In this document: in pieces, positions 11,217-21,785 of the stretch
How positions within the stretch are numbered: position 1 is the first letter of the stretch
Layout of the letters: every line of letters starts with the position of its first letter
NCBI GenBank assembly: GCA_023159155.1
Contig: JAJNNX010000006.1
Location: 1,178,001-1,242,000, forward strand
From: Ustulina deusta
Taxonomy: Eukaryota > Ascomycota > Sordariomycetes > Xylariales > Xylariaceae
DNA length: 64,000 nt
Direction: 5' to 3'
The notes under the pieces: model-generated
What the model was told of the DNA's origin: nothing
What the model saw: only the letters and a program-made list of their open reading frames with translations
The model's database searches: none
Program-made: the position numbers and the translations under genes

Positions 11217-13301
11217 ATGGCTCCCAATGTGAGGCATTCATAAATTTTCTACGTGAGCTCGATTCTAACGAGGGCTTTCGACATAGTTCCGCCAGAACAC
11301 CCAAACGCGCCGTGGCAATCGCAGCGGATATGTTGAACATGACGACTTTGAGGGTATGTCTACTGAGCACCCAAACACCACAAATATCCATAAACATGGA
11401 TGAAGAGGATGGGGGCCTGTTGCTAAATTACGTTCATCAGGCTTGCCTGTTCGCCAATGGCGCCAGGAATGGGTAAACATCACGCCACCGCCACCACCCG
11501 ACCTTACCCGCAAGAACGACATCTGGGCAATTGAGCTACCGCACGGCATGCCCAAGGACTCGCAGTTACTTCCAAATCATACACAGGAGCTTCTCAGAGC
11601 TGCTCGCTCAGGACGGCTTTACAAGCGACCCGCTCCTGCAGAGGAAGAAGAAGTCGAGGCCGATCCCGCCGTGCCCGAAAAGACCGAGAAGAAGGAAGAA
11701 GACCCAAGCACCAAAGGCTTTCAAATCAGGATCTGGAAACAGGTTCCCCGTAATGCGGAAGGGCCTACCGTTTCTCATCTAGCTAAAAGAAGAAAAGGCA
11801 CTGTCACTCTGTCGTCGGATCTCCCCGCCGGTGCTGCTCCTGGTCCGACCATAACTAAGGCCACTGTCCGTCGTATCGATGCCGCCGGAAACCCGTATAC
11901 ACAAGAAGTCACCCTCAATGAGGGACAGCCGGTAGATGGTGAGATAATATCTACCACTGTCGTAGCGGCGCCGATTCCGAGCATTAGCGTAGAGGCGTCT
12001 GTAACACCAGTACGAAGGCGTCCGCCTCCTCCCAAGAGGAAGCCAAAGGGACCTGGTAGGGGCCGGAGGAAGAAATTACCTTTGCCGGCTAGTACGCACC
12101 CGAATGCAGCCAAGCCTGCTACTGCAGGACTCATGCCGGGCGTACAAACTGGTGGGACTCAGGTGAGTTTATTTTGATGACTGATTATTTGAAAATATTG
12201 TACTCCTTTCTAATCGTGATTCAGGCCTTGAAACCAGGCGATGACGTATCAAAACATAATGACATCGAGATGGCCGACGACGACGAAGGTGACGATGGCG
12301 ATGACGGCGAGGATGACGGCGAAGAAGGAGATGATGATGACGAGGATGGCGACGGTGCTGATGATAGTGAGACCAAGTCTGACCAAATGGAGATTACACC
12401 CTCCCAGAATTCGGCCGGGAATGCGACTGGAACTACACATCTGCCACCTAGTCAGGAAGTGCCCTCTTCGGCCAACATTAACCTTTCCCTTCCCCTGCCG
12501 CACCCGTCACATGTTGAAGGAAGCCCTCTCAAGCAAGTGGTCTCTGCCCAATCTCCTGGAAGCCTTCATCCCGATCCGTCATCTCAAGGGGGCACGCCAA
12601 AACCTACAACTCCTCTAGATGGCCTCGAGCCAACATCTCATCAAGCAGAACCAGAACTTACCCTTCCTTCGGCCACGGAGACAAGCACTCTTGACGAATC
12701 ATTGGGGGCCAATACTATGCCGGCGGCTGACGGGTATGTCGAGCCAGATCCCGACGTAGATATGGAAGATGCTGCTCCTCCGTCCACATACGTACCCACC
12801 GAGACTACACCTCCGGACGCGGATAGCCTAGCAGCACCACGGGATGCACCAAACCCATCGGTACAACCAATGTATTCCGGCGACTCAGCCCCTCACGAAT
12901 TGCCCGTAGATGAGGGGACTCGAAACGAGGCGACCGATGTAGAGTCATCTCTAGAAACTAGAGACGCTGGGACTTCATCCGGCGATGTACAGACCTCCGA
13001 GAACGCTACAGAGGCAGATTCCCCAGCTGATCCTACGGCTCAAGATGTTACGGTGCCCTCCGTGGAAGCTTCAGCAGCTCAAGCTACGGACGACCCTTCC
13101 ACTGACGAACAATTTATACCTGCCCCTGATTTGGCAGAGTCGCAAGACGAGCAGCCTACACAAGAGGAAAATGCGGCAAACAGTCCAGACTTGTTTAGCG
13201 GCCTAGAGGCAGCGTTAAACCAACATGGCAGTAGTGAGCCGATCCCAGAGAAGCCCGAGGCCGCTGTATCACCTGCCGAAGCTTCGAGTCGATCTGAGTG
13301 A
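11217..13301 (+). CDS. Proline-rich and acidic nuclear-type protein, function unknown
   Basis: Not assigned to a function. Proposed exons 11217-11228, 11287-11353, 11441-12162 and 12225-13301 give 625 aa ([20 protein letters not shown]...). Introns are 58, 87 and 62 bp with donors GTGAGG, GTATGT and GTGAGT. Features in order: a basic N-terminus; a conserved-looking block [14 protein letters not shown] and [16 protein letters not shown] (about 25-65); a block [18 protein letters not shown] then [17 protein letters not shown]; a basic proline-rich AT-hook-like stretch [12 protein letters not shown]; and a long Ser/Pro/Glu-rich tail with a nearly pure Asp/Glu/Gly tract (about 280-315). The pattern suggests a chromatin or transcription-associated disordered protein. 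The first 12-nt exon is the least certain part. Confidence 0.7.
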
Positions 13302-14045
13302 GAGGGAAACCTCACTGCATAACTAATAGCGAGGGTTATTGAGGATATATGTATTATTTATGAGCGGCGGACTGGATATGTGAAGCGCAAGAGGACGGCA
13401 TGGTCTGTCCTTGGATATCCCTACCTAGTTTACGTACTGTTCCATTTCATCCCAGGAAAGGAAAATAGAGACGGGTTGAGAAAATAACCAAAAGAAAAAA
13501 AACCATAGATAAAGTATATACCGAATTTGCCTTCATCGAAGTATGTTGAATAAGTGTCGAGTGAGTGGCATGGGGGCAACCCCCGCTAGCGGCCCACTTC
13601 TTTTGCGACTGTTGCTCTTAACGAAACCTCGTGTACACTCTCTAGTTAACAACTCTGTCAACGAATAATACAACAAATCAATTCACTTGCCGCCGGCTAC
13701 TTGGCCCTTCAAAATTGATTTCTTTTTGGTTCTGGGAGATGCCAGAGACTCTTTTTCTAGTCTTGATGTTTGTCAAATCATGGTGGAATTAATCACATGG
13801 CGAGTCTATCTACGACCGGTCTTCCGGCCAAGCACAAAGAAACCGACCATGCGCGGGCTTCTGCATATGTAAACAACGCTCATAACTCCAGAAACGCCTC
13901 GCCTTGACACGTTCCTCAGCAGACCGGCAAAAAAACATGCTGCTCCGTCACCTTTCCGCGCGGTCTACTATCTCGAAAATGCTAACAAGATGCCCCATCC
14001 GAAATGCAGTCGTATAATCATGAATGAAACGCCCGGCAACCCATG
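13302..14045. other. Convergent intergenic region
   Basis: 744 bp between stops of the acidic protein gene and PAPS reductase; 3' UTRs expected. A short A-rich tract lies at about 13470-13510. No gene seen; a 61-codon frame at 13687 begins at a non-ATG codon and looks accidental. Confidence 0.5.
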
Positions 14046-15143
14046 CTATGCTAGGACGGGTATCCAGCGGCCGGTGGCGAAGTCTTGCCTCAGCTCCTGC
14101 TGCTCTTCGCGCTCTCTCTCCTCGGCCGCCAGCCGCTTCCTCTCGACTTGCTCGAGGGCCGAGGTGAGCTTCTGCTCCTCGACCCCCTTGGTCAGGGTCG
14201 CGGCTGCGGCGGCAGCGGCGGCGGCGGCGACGTCTCCCTTCAACTGCTGCGCGAGAAGGAACTGCGCGTACCGCGACTTCTTGTTATGGATGCCGCACTC
14301 GGTCTTCTGCTGGCCCTTCCAGCGGCCGGCGCGCTCGTCCTCGCCGGCGGCGACGGGCGACGTCGAGTGCCAGTCCCCGACGGACTTGTAGCCCCGGTCC
14401 AGCAGGGCGTTGTACGGCACGTCGTGCTCGGCGATGTACGCCTCGACCTGGGCGAACGACCAGTCGAGCAGCGGGTTGATCTTGACGATGCCCCGCTCGT
14501 CGTCGACCTCGAGGATGGGGATCTTGTCGCGCTCGCCGCCCTGGCTGCGGCGCCGGCCCGTGAAGACGGCGGCCACGCTCAGCTCGGCGTAGGCGCGCTG
14601 CTGCGGCTCCACCTTGGCGAGCCAGTCGTACAGCTCCGACGCCGTGGCGTACAGCTCGGCGCCGTACTGCGACTCGAACTCGGCGGCCGTCGCGGCCCCG
14701 TCGGGCTTGTACACGTGCAGCTTGATGGCCGGGTACCGCTCCCGGATGCGCGAGACGAGGGCGTACGTCTCGGGGAAGTGGTACAGCGTGTCCAGGAAGA
14801 CGGCGTCGACGCGGGGGAGCGCGGCGTCCGAGGCCGCGAGCTTCGAGAGCATGTCGATCGTGACGAGACCCGTGAGCCCGAAGGCCGTCGTCTGGTACAG
14901 GTTCGGGAACAGGTGCATGGAGAACCGCAGACGCTCGATCGGCGTCATCTTCTCCATCTGCTGGTTGAGGTACCGCAGGTGCGGCTTCGTGAGCGTGATT
15001 TGCGGGAGGCTCGATGTCGAGCTCGCTGCCGAGAAGGACGAGGTCGCTGAGGCATAGCCTGATTCTATCTCCTCGCTTTCTAGGGGCTTCATGGTGTCTA
15101 GAGCAGGCAGGGAGTGTTTGGAATGAGATGATGCTGAGGTCAT
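14046..15143 (-). CDS. MET16: Phosphoadenosine phosphosulfate (PAPS) reductase
   Basis: Reduces PAPS to sulfite and adenosine 3',5'-bisphosphate using thioredoxin, in sulfate assimilation toward cysteine and methionine. Intronless, 365 aa, ATG at 15143. The first about 45 residues are Ser-rich and variable. The PP-loop nucleotide-binding core starts near 50: TTAFGLTGLVTIDML (85-99), FLDTLYHFPET (117-126), and the catalytic ECGIH motif at 282-286 with the preceding GYKSVGDWHST. The two extra cysteine pairs of APS-type (Fe-S) reductases are absent, which supports PAPS rather than APS as substrate. Oddities: a run of ten alanines (306-315) followed by a charged Glu/Arg-rich helix in the C-terminal extension, encoded by a very GC-rich stretch, which is longer than I expect for the family. 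Divergent from phosphoserine phosphatase. Confidence 0.95.
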   Translation of the reverse strand: MTSASSHSKHSLPALDTMKPLESEEIESGYASATSSFSAASSTSSLPQITLTKPHLRYLNQQMEKMTPIERLRFSMHLFPNLYQTTAFGLTGLVTIDMLSKLAASDAALPRVDAVFLDTLYHFPETYALVSRIRERYPAIKLHVYKPDGAATAAEFESQYGAELYATASELYDWLAKVEPQQRAYAELSVAAVFTGRRRSQGGERDKIPILEVDDERGIVKINPLLDWSFAQVEAYIAEHDVPYNALLDRGYKSVGDWHSTSPVAAGEDERAGRWKGQQKTECGIHNKKSRYAQFLLAQQLKGDVAAAAAAAAAATLTKGVEEQKLTSALEQVERKRLAAEEREREEQQELRQDFATGRWIPVLA

Positions 15144-17779
15144 TGTGGGAGGGGAATGTGTGTCGTTGTCCTTGGGACCGGGTATGTGAGATGAGGATGA
15201 GGTGTATGGTGCCCTGTATTTCGAGCGATGGGATGAGGAGCTGAAGATCGGGGACGGTGTGTTGTTTCTCTCAGCAGTGTACGTGTATACTGGTGGGTGA
15301 GTATAGAACTAGTGTCTGGATACTGATAGTATCCAAGTAGGGAATGAGGTATAGTCGGCGCCTAGAGTTTGTATGATGCAGTACAGAGCGAAACTATTTC
15401 CCAAGCAGTCTAAGAGCACAAAAAGTCAAGAGCAGCTGTGCGGACTATATTGGACCTTTGTTTCCTCCCAGATGGGGATGTTTTGGTCTCATTCTTGGTT
15501 TGTAATAGCATAGGGTGCTTGACATGCTTTCCGACTGGCTAACTAATTTGAAACCCGAGCACATCATCAACGCAATCAATAATACGTCCTCCATTTCCCC
15601 GGAGTTCTCTCCAAGCCCCATCCACTGTCACCATGTTTGGGCGCTGATAGGCCTGATGGCGGGAATATCCTGGAAAATACCAATGGGACTGCCCCCTTTT
15701 GCGAGCTGCCTAGACGAAAGCGCCGTTCGAGAAATTTTCCAAGAGGATCACGACATCTGCGCTAGCCGGCAAGGCCGCGGCCCTGATTGGACGGACAAAC
15801 CTGATCTTGGGACGTCGAAGAACAGATATCCGTCCACAGTCCTGGGGATCGGCTATGGCGACATCTCTTCAGCCGCATCCCGCTTCCACCGATACCCTTG
15901 CAGTCCACTGGGTACAGGAGATGATGTGACATGGGCCATTTCACCATGTTGGGTTTCTATCCCGAAAGTCCACTTTTTCCTTGGAAGGCTTCACCTTGTC
16001 ACTGCTCGCCCGCTGCCACGGTTCCAGATGGCAGACTACGAAGCGAGATCTACTAGGTAACCTGGTCCTGGTTTCCACGCTCGAATCGCGTGCTCACGAA
16101 CAACGTCGTCTTTTGAAATCCGTCGAGAAACGTCCATTGCCTCTCGGTCCTTTTATATGGCTTCTTTCACCGCGGTGACTCACTCCTGTCATGCTATGGC
16201 TCAATACAACACCGCAATTGCGTCATGCCTCTCTAGTCTCTTTGCAAACATTGGCGTCAAACTTGTCAGATTCTGCTTGGTCGTGGCCCGGGGCGCCAAG
16301 GCCTCAGCAGACGGCTCGCTTGGTTGATTGATTACTGTAGTGCTACTCGCCATAATCATGTCATCTGGTGTTATGTATCACGCAATATAAAAGGCGAGCT
16401 TGCCGCTCCTGACTTCTCAAAAAGCCTCGCGGCGACACTCACCCCGTAGTCGATCTGCTTTTAAAATTGTGAGCCCAGTCGGGCGGATCAACTACCTACT
16501 CCGTCTGTCGGCGTTACCGCTGCCGGACGGGTTTCACTCATTTACTTGAGTTGATTCTGCTGTTTTGTGGCCAAACTGTCAGGAGAGTTGACGCGGACTC
16601 GTACTGAAGCCATCCTCTCCATGTCGACGAGGCACCAATCCAGCCGATTGCAGTATGTGCACCGATATATCCCCTATCTTTGAGAGGCCATGGGCACTTC
16701 TGGCGGACGAGATCGTGAGCGAGTATAGCGTAGCCGTCCGATGTTAACTGCCCACGATGTCGATGGATGTCGCCATAATTGTGGTCGATGACGCGTCGTA
16801 ATTGAGCCTGAGGAAGAATAGGTAGCTTCATTGTGCCCCCTTCCCTTCCCCCCTTTTTTTCCTTCTTTTTCCTTCTTTTTTTCTCCTTCAGCGGTTGTCG
16901 GATTGTTAGTATTACCTTTACGTGCATGTAGTCTTAGGGTAAGGTATGGCGACGTTGCACGCAATCGCCGGGTGTCGGTGCAACCTGGCTCTAAGAAAAG
17001 AGCCGCCCGACTACCGTCTTGCTAATCAGAAACCTGGTTACTTACTTAGGTAAGTAGGTATATAGTGTGTGTAGTGTAGACCTGCAAGTCAAGTGGGGTC
17101 AGAGAGACTGGGCCAGACCACGCACGTCTTTCATCCTCCCTGTTTATTCACCTTGCAGATCCGACGATTTTGACTTGCATCGGTAGCTGCCGCTCTGGGA
17201 TTTCTGACCAATGAAACCATATTACTTACTTACATACTTGTAGCACACGCCGATTCATATATCTATTTTGTCGAAATTGCCACAAGAGACGTCCATTATT
17301 TTGCACTAGCCAGTCCACTAAGTCCCGTCTTAACATTCAGCACCTCAGCATACCTAACCTAAGTACTTCGTCTATCTCATCTGGCTCTTATCGAATTGTC
17401 GGCAACTCACAAGCCACTCTACCTACTCTAACCCCGCCTTTGTAAGCCACAGAGCGTTTGTTGAGTGATGACGACATGTTCCATACGCTTTTATCCAATT
17501 TGAGTTAGACTTCACGTGGAATGGCTTGGCAACTGGTCAATCAGTCCACTGTTCCAATCAGCTTCTCCTTGTGCTCGAGCATCAGCAGCACGCTCGAGTC
17601 ACGACCACGCGAGGCGGAAGTCTGCTGTGTAATCTTAATTCCATCGTTGTTTATACCAGTGGCAGTACAACCCTCTGCAGATTTACATCTTCCCCAGAGG
17701 CCATTAACCTTGCACAGCCCCTCAATCCATTCCTTGTTTTATCTGCATCTGCTGAACACATTCGTTGAGTTGCATCGCG
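15144..17779. promoter_or_regulatory. Long divergent intergenic region PAPS reductase / phosphoserine phosphatase
   Basis: 2636 bp. It contains a perfect TGACTCA at 16176-16182, a GAGTCA half-site at 17596-17601 about 180 bp before the phosphatase ATG, and ATGGCGACAT at 15855-15864, one base off the fungal CYS-3/MetR site ATGRYRYCAT. A pyrimidine tract is at 16838-16890 and TACCTA/TAGGTA motifs at about 17035-17062, 17222-17240 and 17350-17366. An uninterrupted 178-codon plus-strand frame (15524-16060) has no recognisable features and was not called. Confidence 0.5.
16176..16182. promoter_or_regulatory. Gcn4/Cpc1-type site TGACTCA
   Basis: A perfect 7-bp palindromic bZIP site, the target of the cross-pathway control regulator (Gcn4 in yeast, Cpc1/CpcA in filamentous fungi). 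It lies about 1.03 kb upstream of the PAPS reductase ATG and 1.6 kb upstream of the phosphatase ATG, so action on either gene is inference. Confidence 0.4.
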
Positions 17780-19204
17780 ATGGAGTCCCAAGACAACCCC
17801 GCGAAACAGGTCCGTGCTGAGCGACCTCAACTTGTATCTATGCGAAGCGGCTCGTTCCTCAGCGACCACCAGCAATATCGCTCCCCAGTCCAGCCCGACA
17901 GCCATGCCCATTTTAATATAGACACCGTCATAGAAGATCTACAGGGCGCCCGAATCTCGCCTCCCAAGTCTTTCAGTCCCTTTAATGGTGTGCCTAGCAA
18001 AGATGACCCTCCTCGCATTGTCGAAGGCCTGAGCCATGACTTTAGCCACCCGAATTGTGCTCCCCCAAGGGGGTCCGCATCACAGCGCGTCGTTGCGACC
18101 TTGATGTACAAGACGAAGTCTTCCGGCGCTTCTCTTCCTCCAAGTCTTAACTCTACCTCGACCTCCCAGATCCCCGCGAATTTTGCGCCGACCACCGACC
18201 CGGAAGAGTTTCCGCTCGAGCCGCCCCCGGCTGTCGAGCCCGAGTCGCTGGATAATATTTACGGATCTTATGTATCACCCATGTGTATCTCCTCCTTCCT
18301 TCACCTCATGTCCGCCTTTCCACTGCCCCATGGTGTGACTGAGACTACATCGTCTCATCGCTGTCTCGATGACCCTGAACACCCGCTGGTCGTTGAATTG
18401 ACTCTCTCTCCGGCGCCCGCCCCCGACTACCTCGCATTAGCCGATCTCCGGAAACACGAGTTGATCTACCGTTTTGAGCGGGAATGGAATGTTGATGTTA
18501 TTTTACAAGCCGATACTCTTTGGCGCCGGCATCCGCGCCTCGTTGTTTTTGATATGGATAGCACGCTGATCACACAAGAAGTTATTGATCTCCTCGCTGC
18601 TACCATTATCGATCCTCCGGACCTTGCTGCCAAGGTCGCTGATATCACTCATCGTGCCATGCTGGGCGAGTTAGAATTTGACGCCGCATTTCGAGAGCGG
18701 GTGGCGCTTCTTAAAGATCTGCCCGCGACTATTTTTGAGCAACTTAGGCCCGTACTTGATGTGACCAAGGGGGTACCGCAGCTTCTTAAGGCTTTGAAGA
18801 AATTGGGCATCAAGACGGCCGTGCTATCGGGTGGTTTCCTACCCCTTACAAGTTGGCTCGCGAAAGAACTCGGCATCGATTACGCCCACGCAAACGAGGT
18901 TGTCATCAGCGATGCAGGACGATTGACGGGTGAAGTTCTTGGGAGAATTGTTGGAAAAGAGCGCAAACAGGAGCTGCTTCTGGAGATTGCCAAGAAAGAG
19001 AGTGTGCCGTTGGAGCAAGTGATTGCCGTCGGCGACGGCGCCAACGACTTGCTGATGCTGGGCACGGCAGGCCTCGGCGTAGCTTGGAATGCGAAGCCCC
19101 TCGTCCAGATGGAGGCTAGCGCACGGCTGAATGGTGATTCGCTGCTCGACCTGCTTTACTTGTTCGGATTCATGCGCGAGGAGATTGACGTGCTGACTAC
19201 GTGA
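17780..19204 (+). CDS. SER2: Phosphoserine phosphatase (SerB/Ser2 type)
   Basis: Catalyses the last step of the phosphorylated pathway of serine synthesis, O-phosphoserine to serine. Intronless, 474 aa. The start is the ATG at 17780; an in-frame TTG five codons earlier is not a plausible start in a fungus. The N-terminal 160 residues are low-complexity and fungal-specific, then a regulatory ACT-like region (about 160-235, MCISSFLHLMSAF onward). The HAD hydrolase domain follows: motif I FDMDST (257-262, nucleophile and acid/base aspartates), motif II SGGF (350-353), and motif III/IV GDGANDLLML (418-427). Length is typical for filamentous fungi and about 165 residues longer than yeast Ser2. Divergent from PAPS reductase across a region with Gcn4-type sites. 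Confidence 0.95.
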   Translation: MESQDNPAKQVRAERPQLVSMRSGSFLSDHQQYRSPVQPDSHAHFNIDTVIEDLQGARISPPKSFSPFNGVPSKDDPPRIVEGLSHDFSHPNCAPPRGSASQRVVATLMYKTKSSGASLPPSLNSTSTSQIPANFAPTTDPEEFPLEPPPAVEPESLDNIYGSYVSPMCISSFLHLMSAFPLPHGVTETTSSHRCLDDPEHPLVVELTLSPAPAPDYLALADLRKHELIYRFEREWNVDVILQADTLWRRHPRLVVFDMDSTLITQEVIDLLAATIIDPPDLAAKVADITHRAMLGELEFDAAFRERVALLKDLPATIFEQLRPVLDVTKGVPQLLKALKKLGIKTAVLSGGFLPLTSWLAKELGIDYAHANEVVISDAGRLTGEVLGRIVGKERKQELLLEIAKKESVPLEQVIAVGDGANDLLMLGTAGLGVAWNAKPLVQMEASARLNGDSLLDLLYLFGFMREEIDVLTT

Positions 19205-19962
19205 CCTACTTGTAGGTAGGTGCACAGTAGGAGCGGCAGGGATGAGTTACGATGAAAAGAGGCAAATTCGCAGATTAATACCAAACTAAACGAGCAGGCT
19301 CAGAGATACCGAGGACCTTGAAACGTTGGTTGCATGACGGTTACGAATAGAACACTCAACATAACTAGGGTCTACGTTGGAAAACTAACTGGCCTTGAGA
19401 CAATGCAGGTTGTCAAATGAAACAAAACTTGGAATAGAATAATGCGGAAAGCTGCGGGATCGCTGGTTTCGTGACCATGCCGTTCCATCTTGAAACTACC
19501 CTAATCGAGGTGAGAAGATAGAATTACTAAGGGCAACCTAGACAAATAGTGAGTTAGCAAAGGTTCATTAGTTTTGTTCTTCTTCGACGGAAACTACGTA
19601 ACGTGTAATTCCGCAGAGCAGAAAGCATGATCAGGAAGTCAAGCTCGCCAAGCAAGATGTCATTTTAATAATATAGTGTTTTTTTATATTCATCTAGAGA
19701 GTTGCCGATATCAGACGGCGTGGCATGATCGTGTAGGTATTATGGGCATCCCTTGATATCTCAAACCACTATTTCGCCATGATCTATACCCCATGTGAAT
19801 AAGAGAGGGAAGGGCAGGATTCGTGGTAGTTAAGAGGTACAACAATTGCCATTCGGATGATATGTGGTTATGTACAGGGAGGGCGAATGCCGAGCCGTCT
19901 AGGTCAGGAACAAAGGAAACGGAATACGTTCGGTACCAAACTCGCGTCTTCGGCACACATAT
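19205..19962. other. Convergent intergenic region
   Basis: 758 bp of 3' UTR-like sequence between phosphoserine phosphatase and the small mitochondrial gene. TAGGTAGGTG motif right after the stop (19207-19220). An 81-codon minus-strand frame at 19711-19956 has no recognisable features. Confidence 0.5.
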
Positions 19963-20827
19963 CTAGTACTATAACACTCGACGTTAGCTATTGTCATTTT
20001 GACGAGGGATTCTCTTCCAAGACCAGATCCTAGCCCGAAAAGGAGCCGTTATACTCCCAGGGAGGCTAAAACGAGAAAAGGACGCTGGGAAACACTTACA
20101 TCCTTGCCCCATTTGTTGTACTTGTCGTGAAGGTGCTGTGAAGTGCATCAGTTAGCGACTGTCCCGACGATATTGAATTGTGTGCTTGGTGGGACTGGCG
20201 GTGCCGGAGGGGCTTGAAGCCGGCGATAAATGGGATCGCGGGGCGTGTATACCTTGGGTAGGTTGACATTGGGGACGACAACGACATTGACGGCGCTGGG
20301 GGCGTCTTTGGGCTCGACGCTTCCATCACCGCCGGGGTGGTAGCGGTACTTGCCCTCGGTCGCGCCAGTCTCCCAGGGCATACCGGACCTGGCGATGCCG
20401 ACAGGGGCTTCCGATGTCGAGGTAGTGGGAGTTCGGCCTGCAGACAGGAGGCGTTCGTTAATAGAGGACGGGCGGAAGGAGGACGAACGGAGGTCGTAGG
20501 ATCGATGCTTCACCCGACAGGTTAAGACGTACCAAAGTAGAGACCTGCACCACCGAGAGCGAGAAGCATGACACCTCCGAGGATCTATGGGGCGATAGAC
20601 GGTCAGCCTATTGCTCGCGGAACATGGAATGTCTGGGGATGTTGGCGCCGCGGCCGGCCGACAAGCAGAACGGATGTGGGCTGGCAGGTCGGGATATGAC
20701 GCACCAGGACCTCGGGGTTGCGCTTCCCCTCGGCCTTAAGGGCAGGGTCGCTCTGCACGAGGCGACGGGGCGAGGTAGAGAAGGTCCTGGAGGACAGGAG
20801 AGCTCGGCGGGCGATGATGGAGGACAT
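19963..20827 (-). CDS. Small mitochondrial inner-membrane-type protein, conserved in fungi
   Basis: Five exons on the minus strand: 20827-20705, 20584-20533, 20437-20253, 20135-20100, 19968-19963; 133 aa. The last exon is TAC TAG only (Tyr plus stop), preceded by a perfect GTAAGT donor and a GCTAAC branch. The N-terminus (MSSIIARRALLSSRTFSTSPRR) is a typical mitochondrial presequence. One membrane segment follows (LILGGVMLLALGGAGLYFG, about 41-59). Then comes a hydrophilic tail with ARSGMPWETGATEGKYRYHPGGD and HLHDKYNKWGKDY. I recall homologues of this layout in other filamentous fungi without an assigned function; a role in the respiratory chain or inner-membrane organisation is only a guess. 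Frames lying over these introns are shadows. Confidence 0.82.
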
Positions 20828-21785
20828 GGCTGCGGCTGGGCGGGGTGTCGTTCGTGGATTGACGGTCGGTGTCGAGGCGAGTGTTGGCGCTGTTTTTGAT
20901 GTTCCAGTCCAAGAGCTGCACACAGAGCAGTCTATCCAGGTAGTTCCCGGGAGTCAGGCCATATCCAGTGCACCTCTGTACCTGGCGGGGCTGATTGACC
21001 AATGAAAGTTGATTAATTCTACGTACTAAGCTCGGCTAGAGCTCGTCATCATTGTGACTTCAACTGTGGCTAGTGTGGCGGGTGGCCGAGTGCCCTGATC
21101 CACCTGGAATTGCGATGTGGCTGTGCATTTCATTTGCAAGTGGCGAATGAGCTTGTGCAGATCACTGCATTTGTTGGCGGTGTCTTCTTTTTCTTGGCAC
21201 AGGACAGCTGCATTGTCTCATTCGCAGCCAAACCCACTGGCCAGTGACCAGTCATCGCAACGCGGCCCCTGACTCGGGAATCCTGTAATTTCCAAGTCAA
21301 CCACCACGGCCGCGCACGACACGACGTCAAATTCCACGCTCCCACTTGTTCTACGACTCGACTCGCGTCACTGCGATCTGCCACTCCCTTCAGACACGAC
21401 TGGATTTCCTTGCTTCAAAAACATCTCCGTTGCCTATCCTCGTTGTCGCACATTCCCGTATCTCTCTCCGCCGCGCGGACTTCCGATCATCTTGCATTCC
21501 CGCAACGCTGTTGCAAACACACTCTTTCAGACCCTTGCGGTTCGACATACGACTAATAGCCGAGCCGCCGACCTTTGTATACGTCTAATTCCTACGCTGC
21601 GACCTTGTCGCATTCACCCCAACCACCATAGACAACTCGGATCCTAGCCGATCCCCTATCCTGTTCGCTGCCTGCTCGAGTCGGATCGCGACGAGCATGT
21701 CGCCACAACCGTAACTCTGGACAAGTCAACTCATCTGCAACCTCCCTGCTTGGAAACAAACCTCTCTGCCGACGTATTTGCCGCC
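20828..21785. promoter_or_regulatory. Divergent intergenic region
   Basis: 958 bp between the mitochondrial protein gene and the DHHC gene. The 300 bp before 21786 is pyrimidine-rich, as in many fungal promoters and leaders. No gene seen. Confidence 0.45.

Noticed and set aside
14085..15050. 321-codon plus-strand frame opposite PAPS reductase
   Set aside because: GC-rich antisense shadow rich in Arg/Leu/Gly/Val; no start context or motifs.
15524..16060. 178-codon ATG frame in the PAPS reductase / phosphatase intergenic region
   Set aside because: No domain, no low-complexity coding bias and no splice partners; most likely chance, although its length is at the edge.
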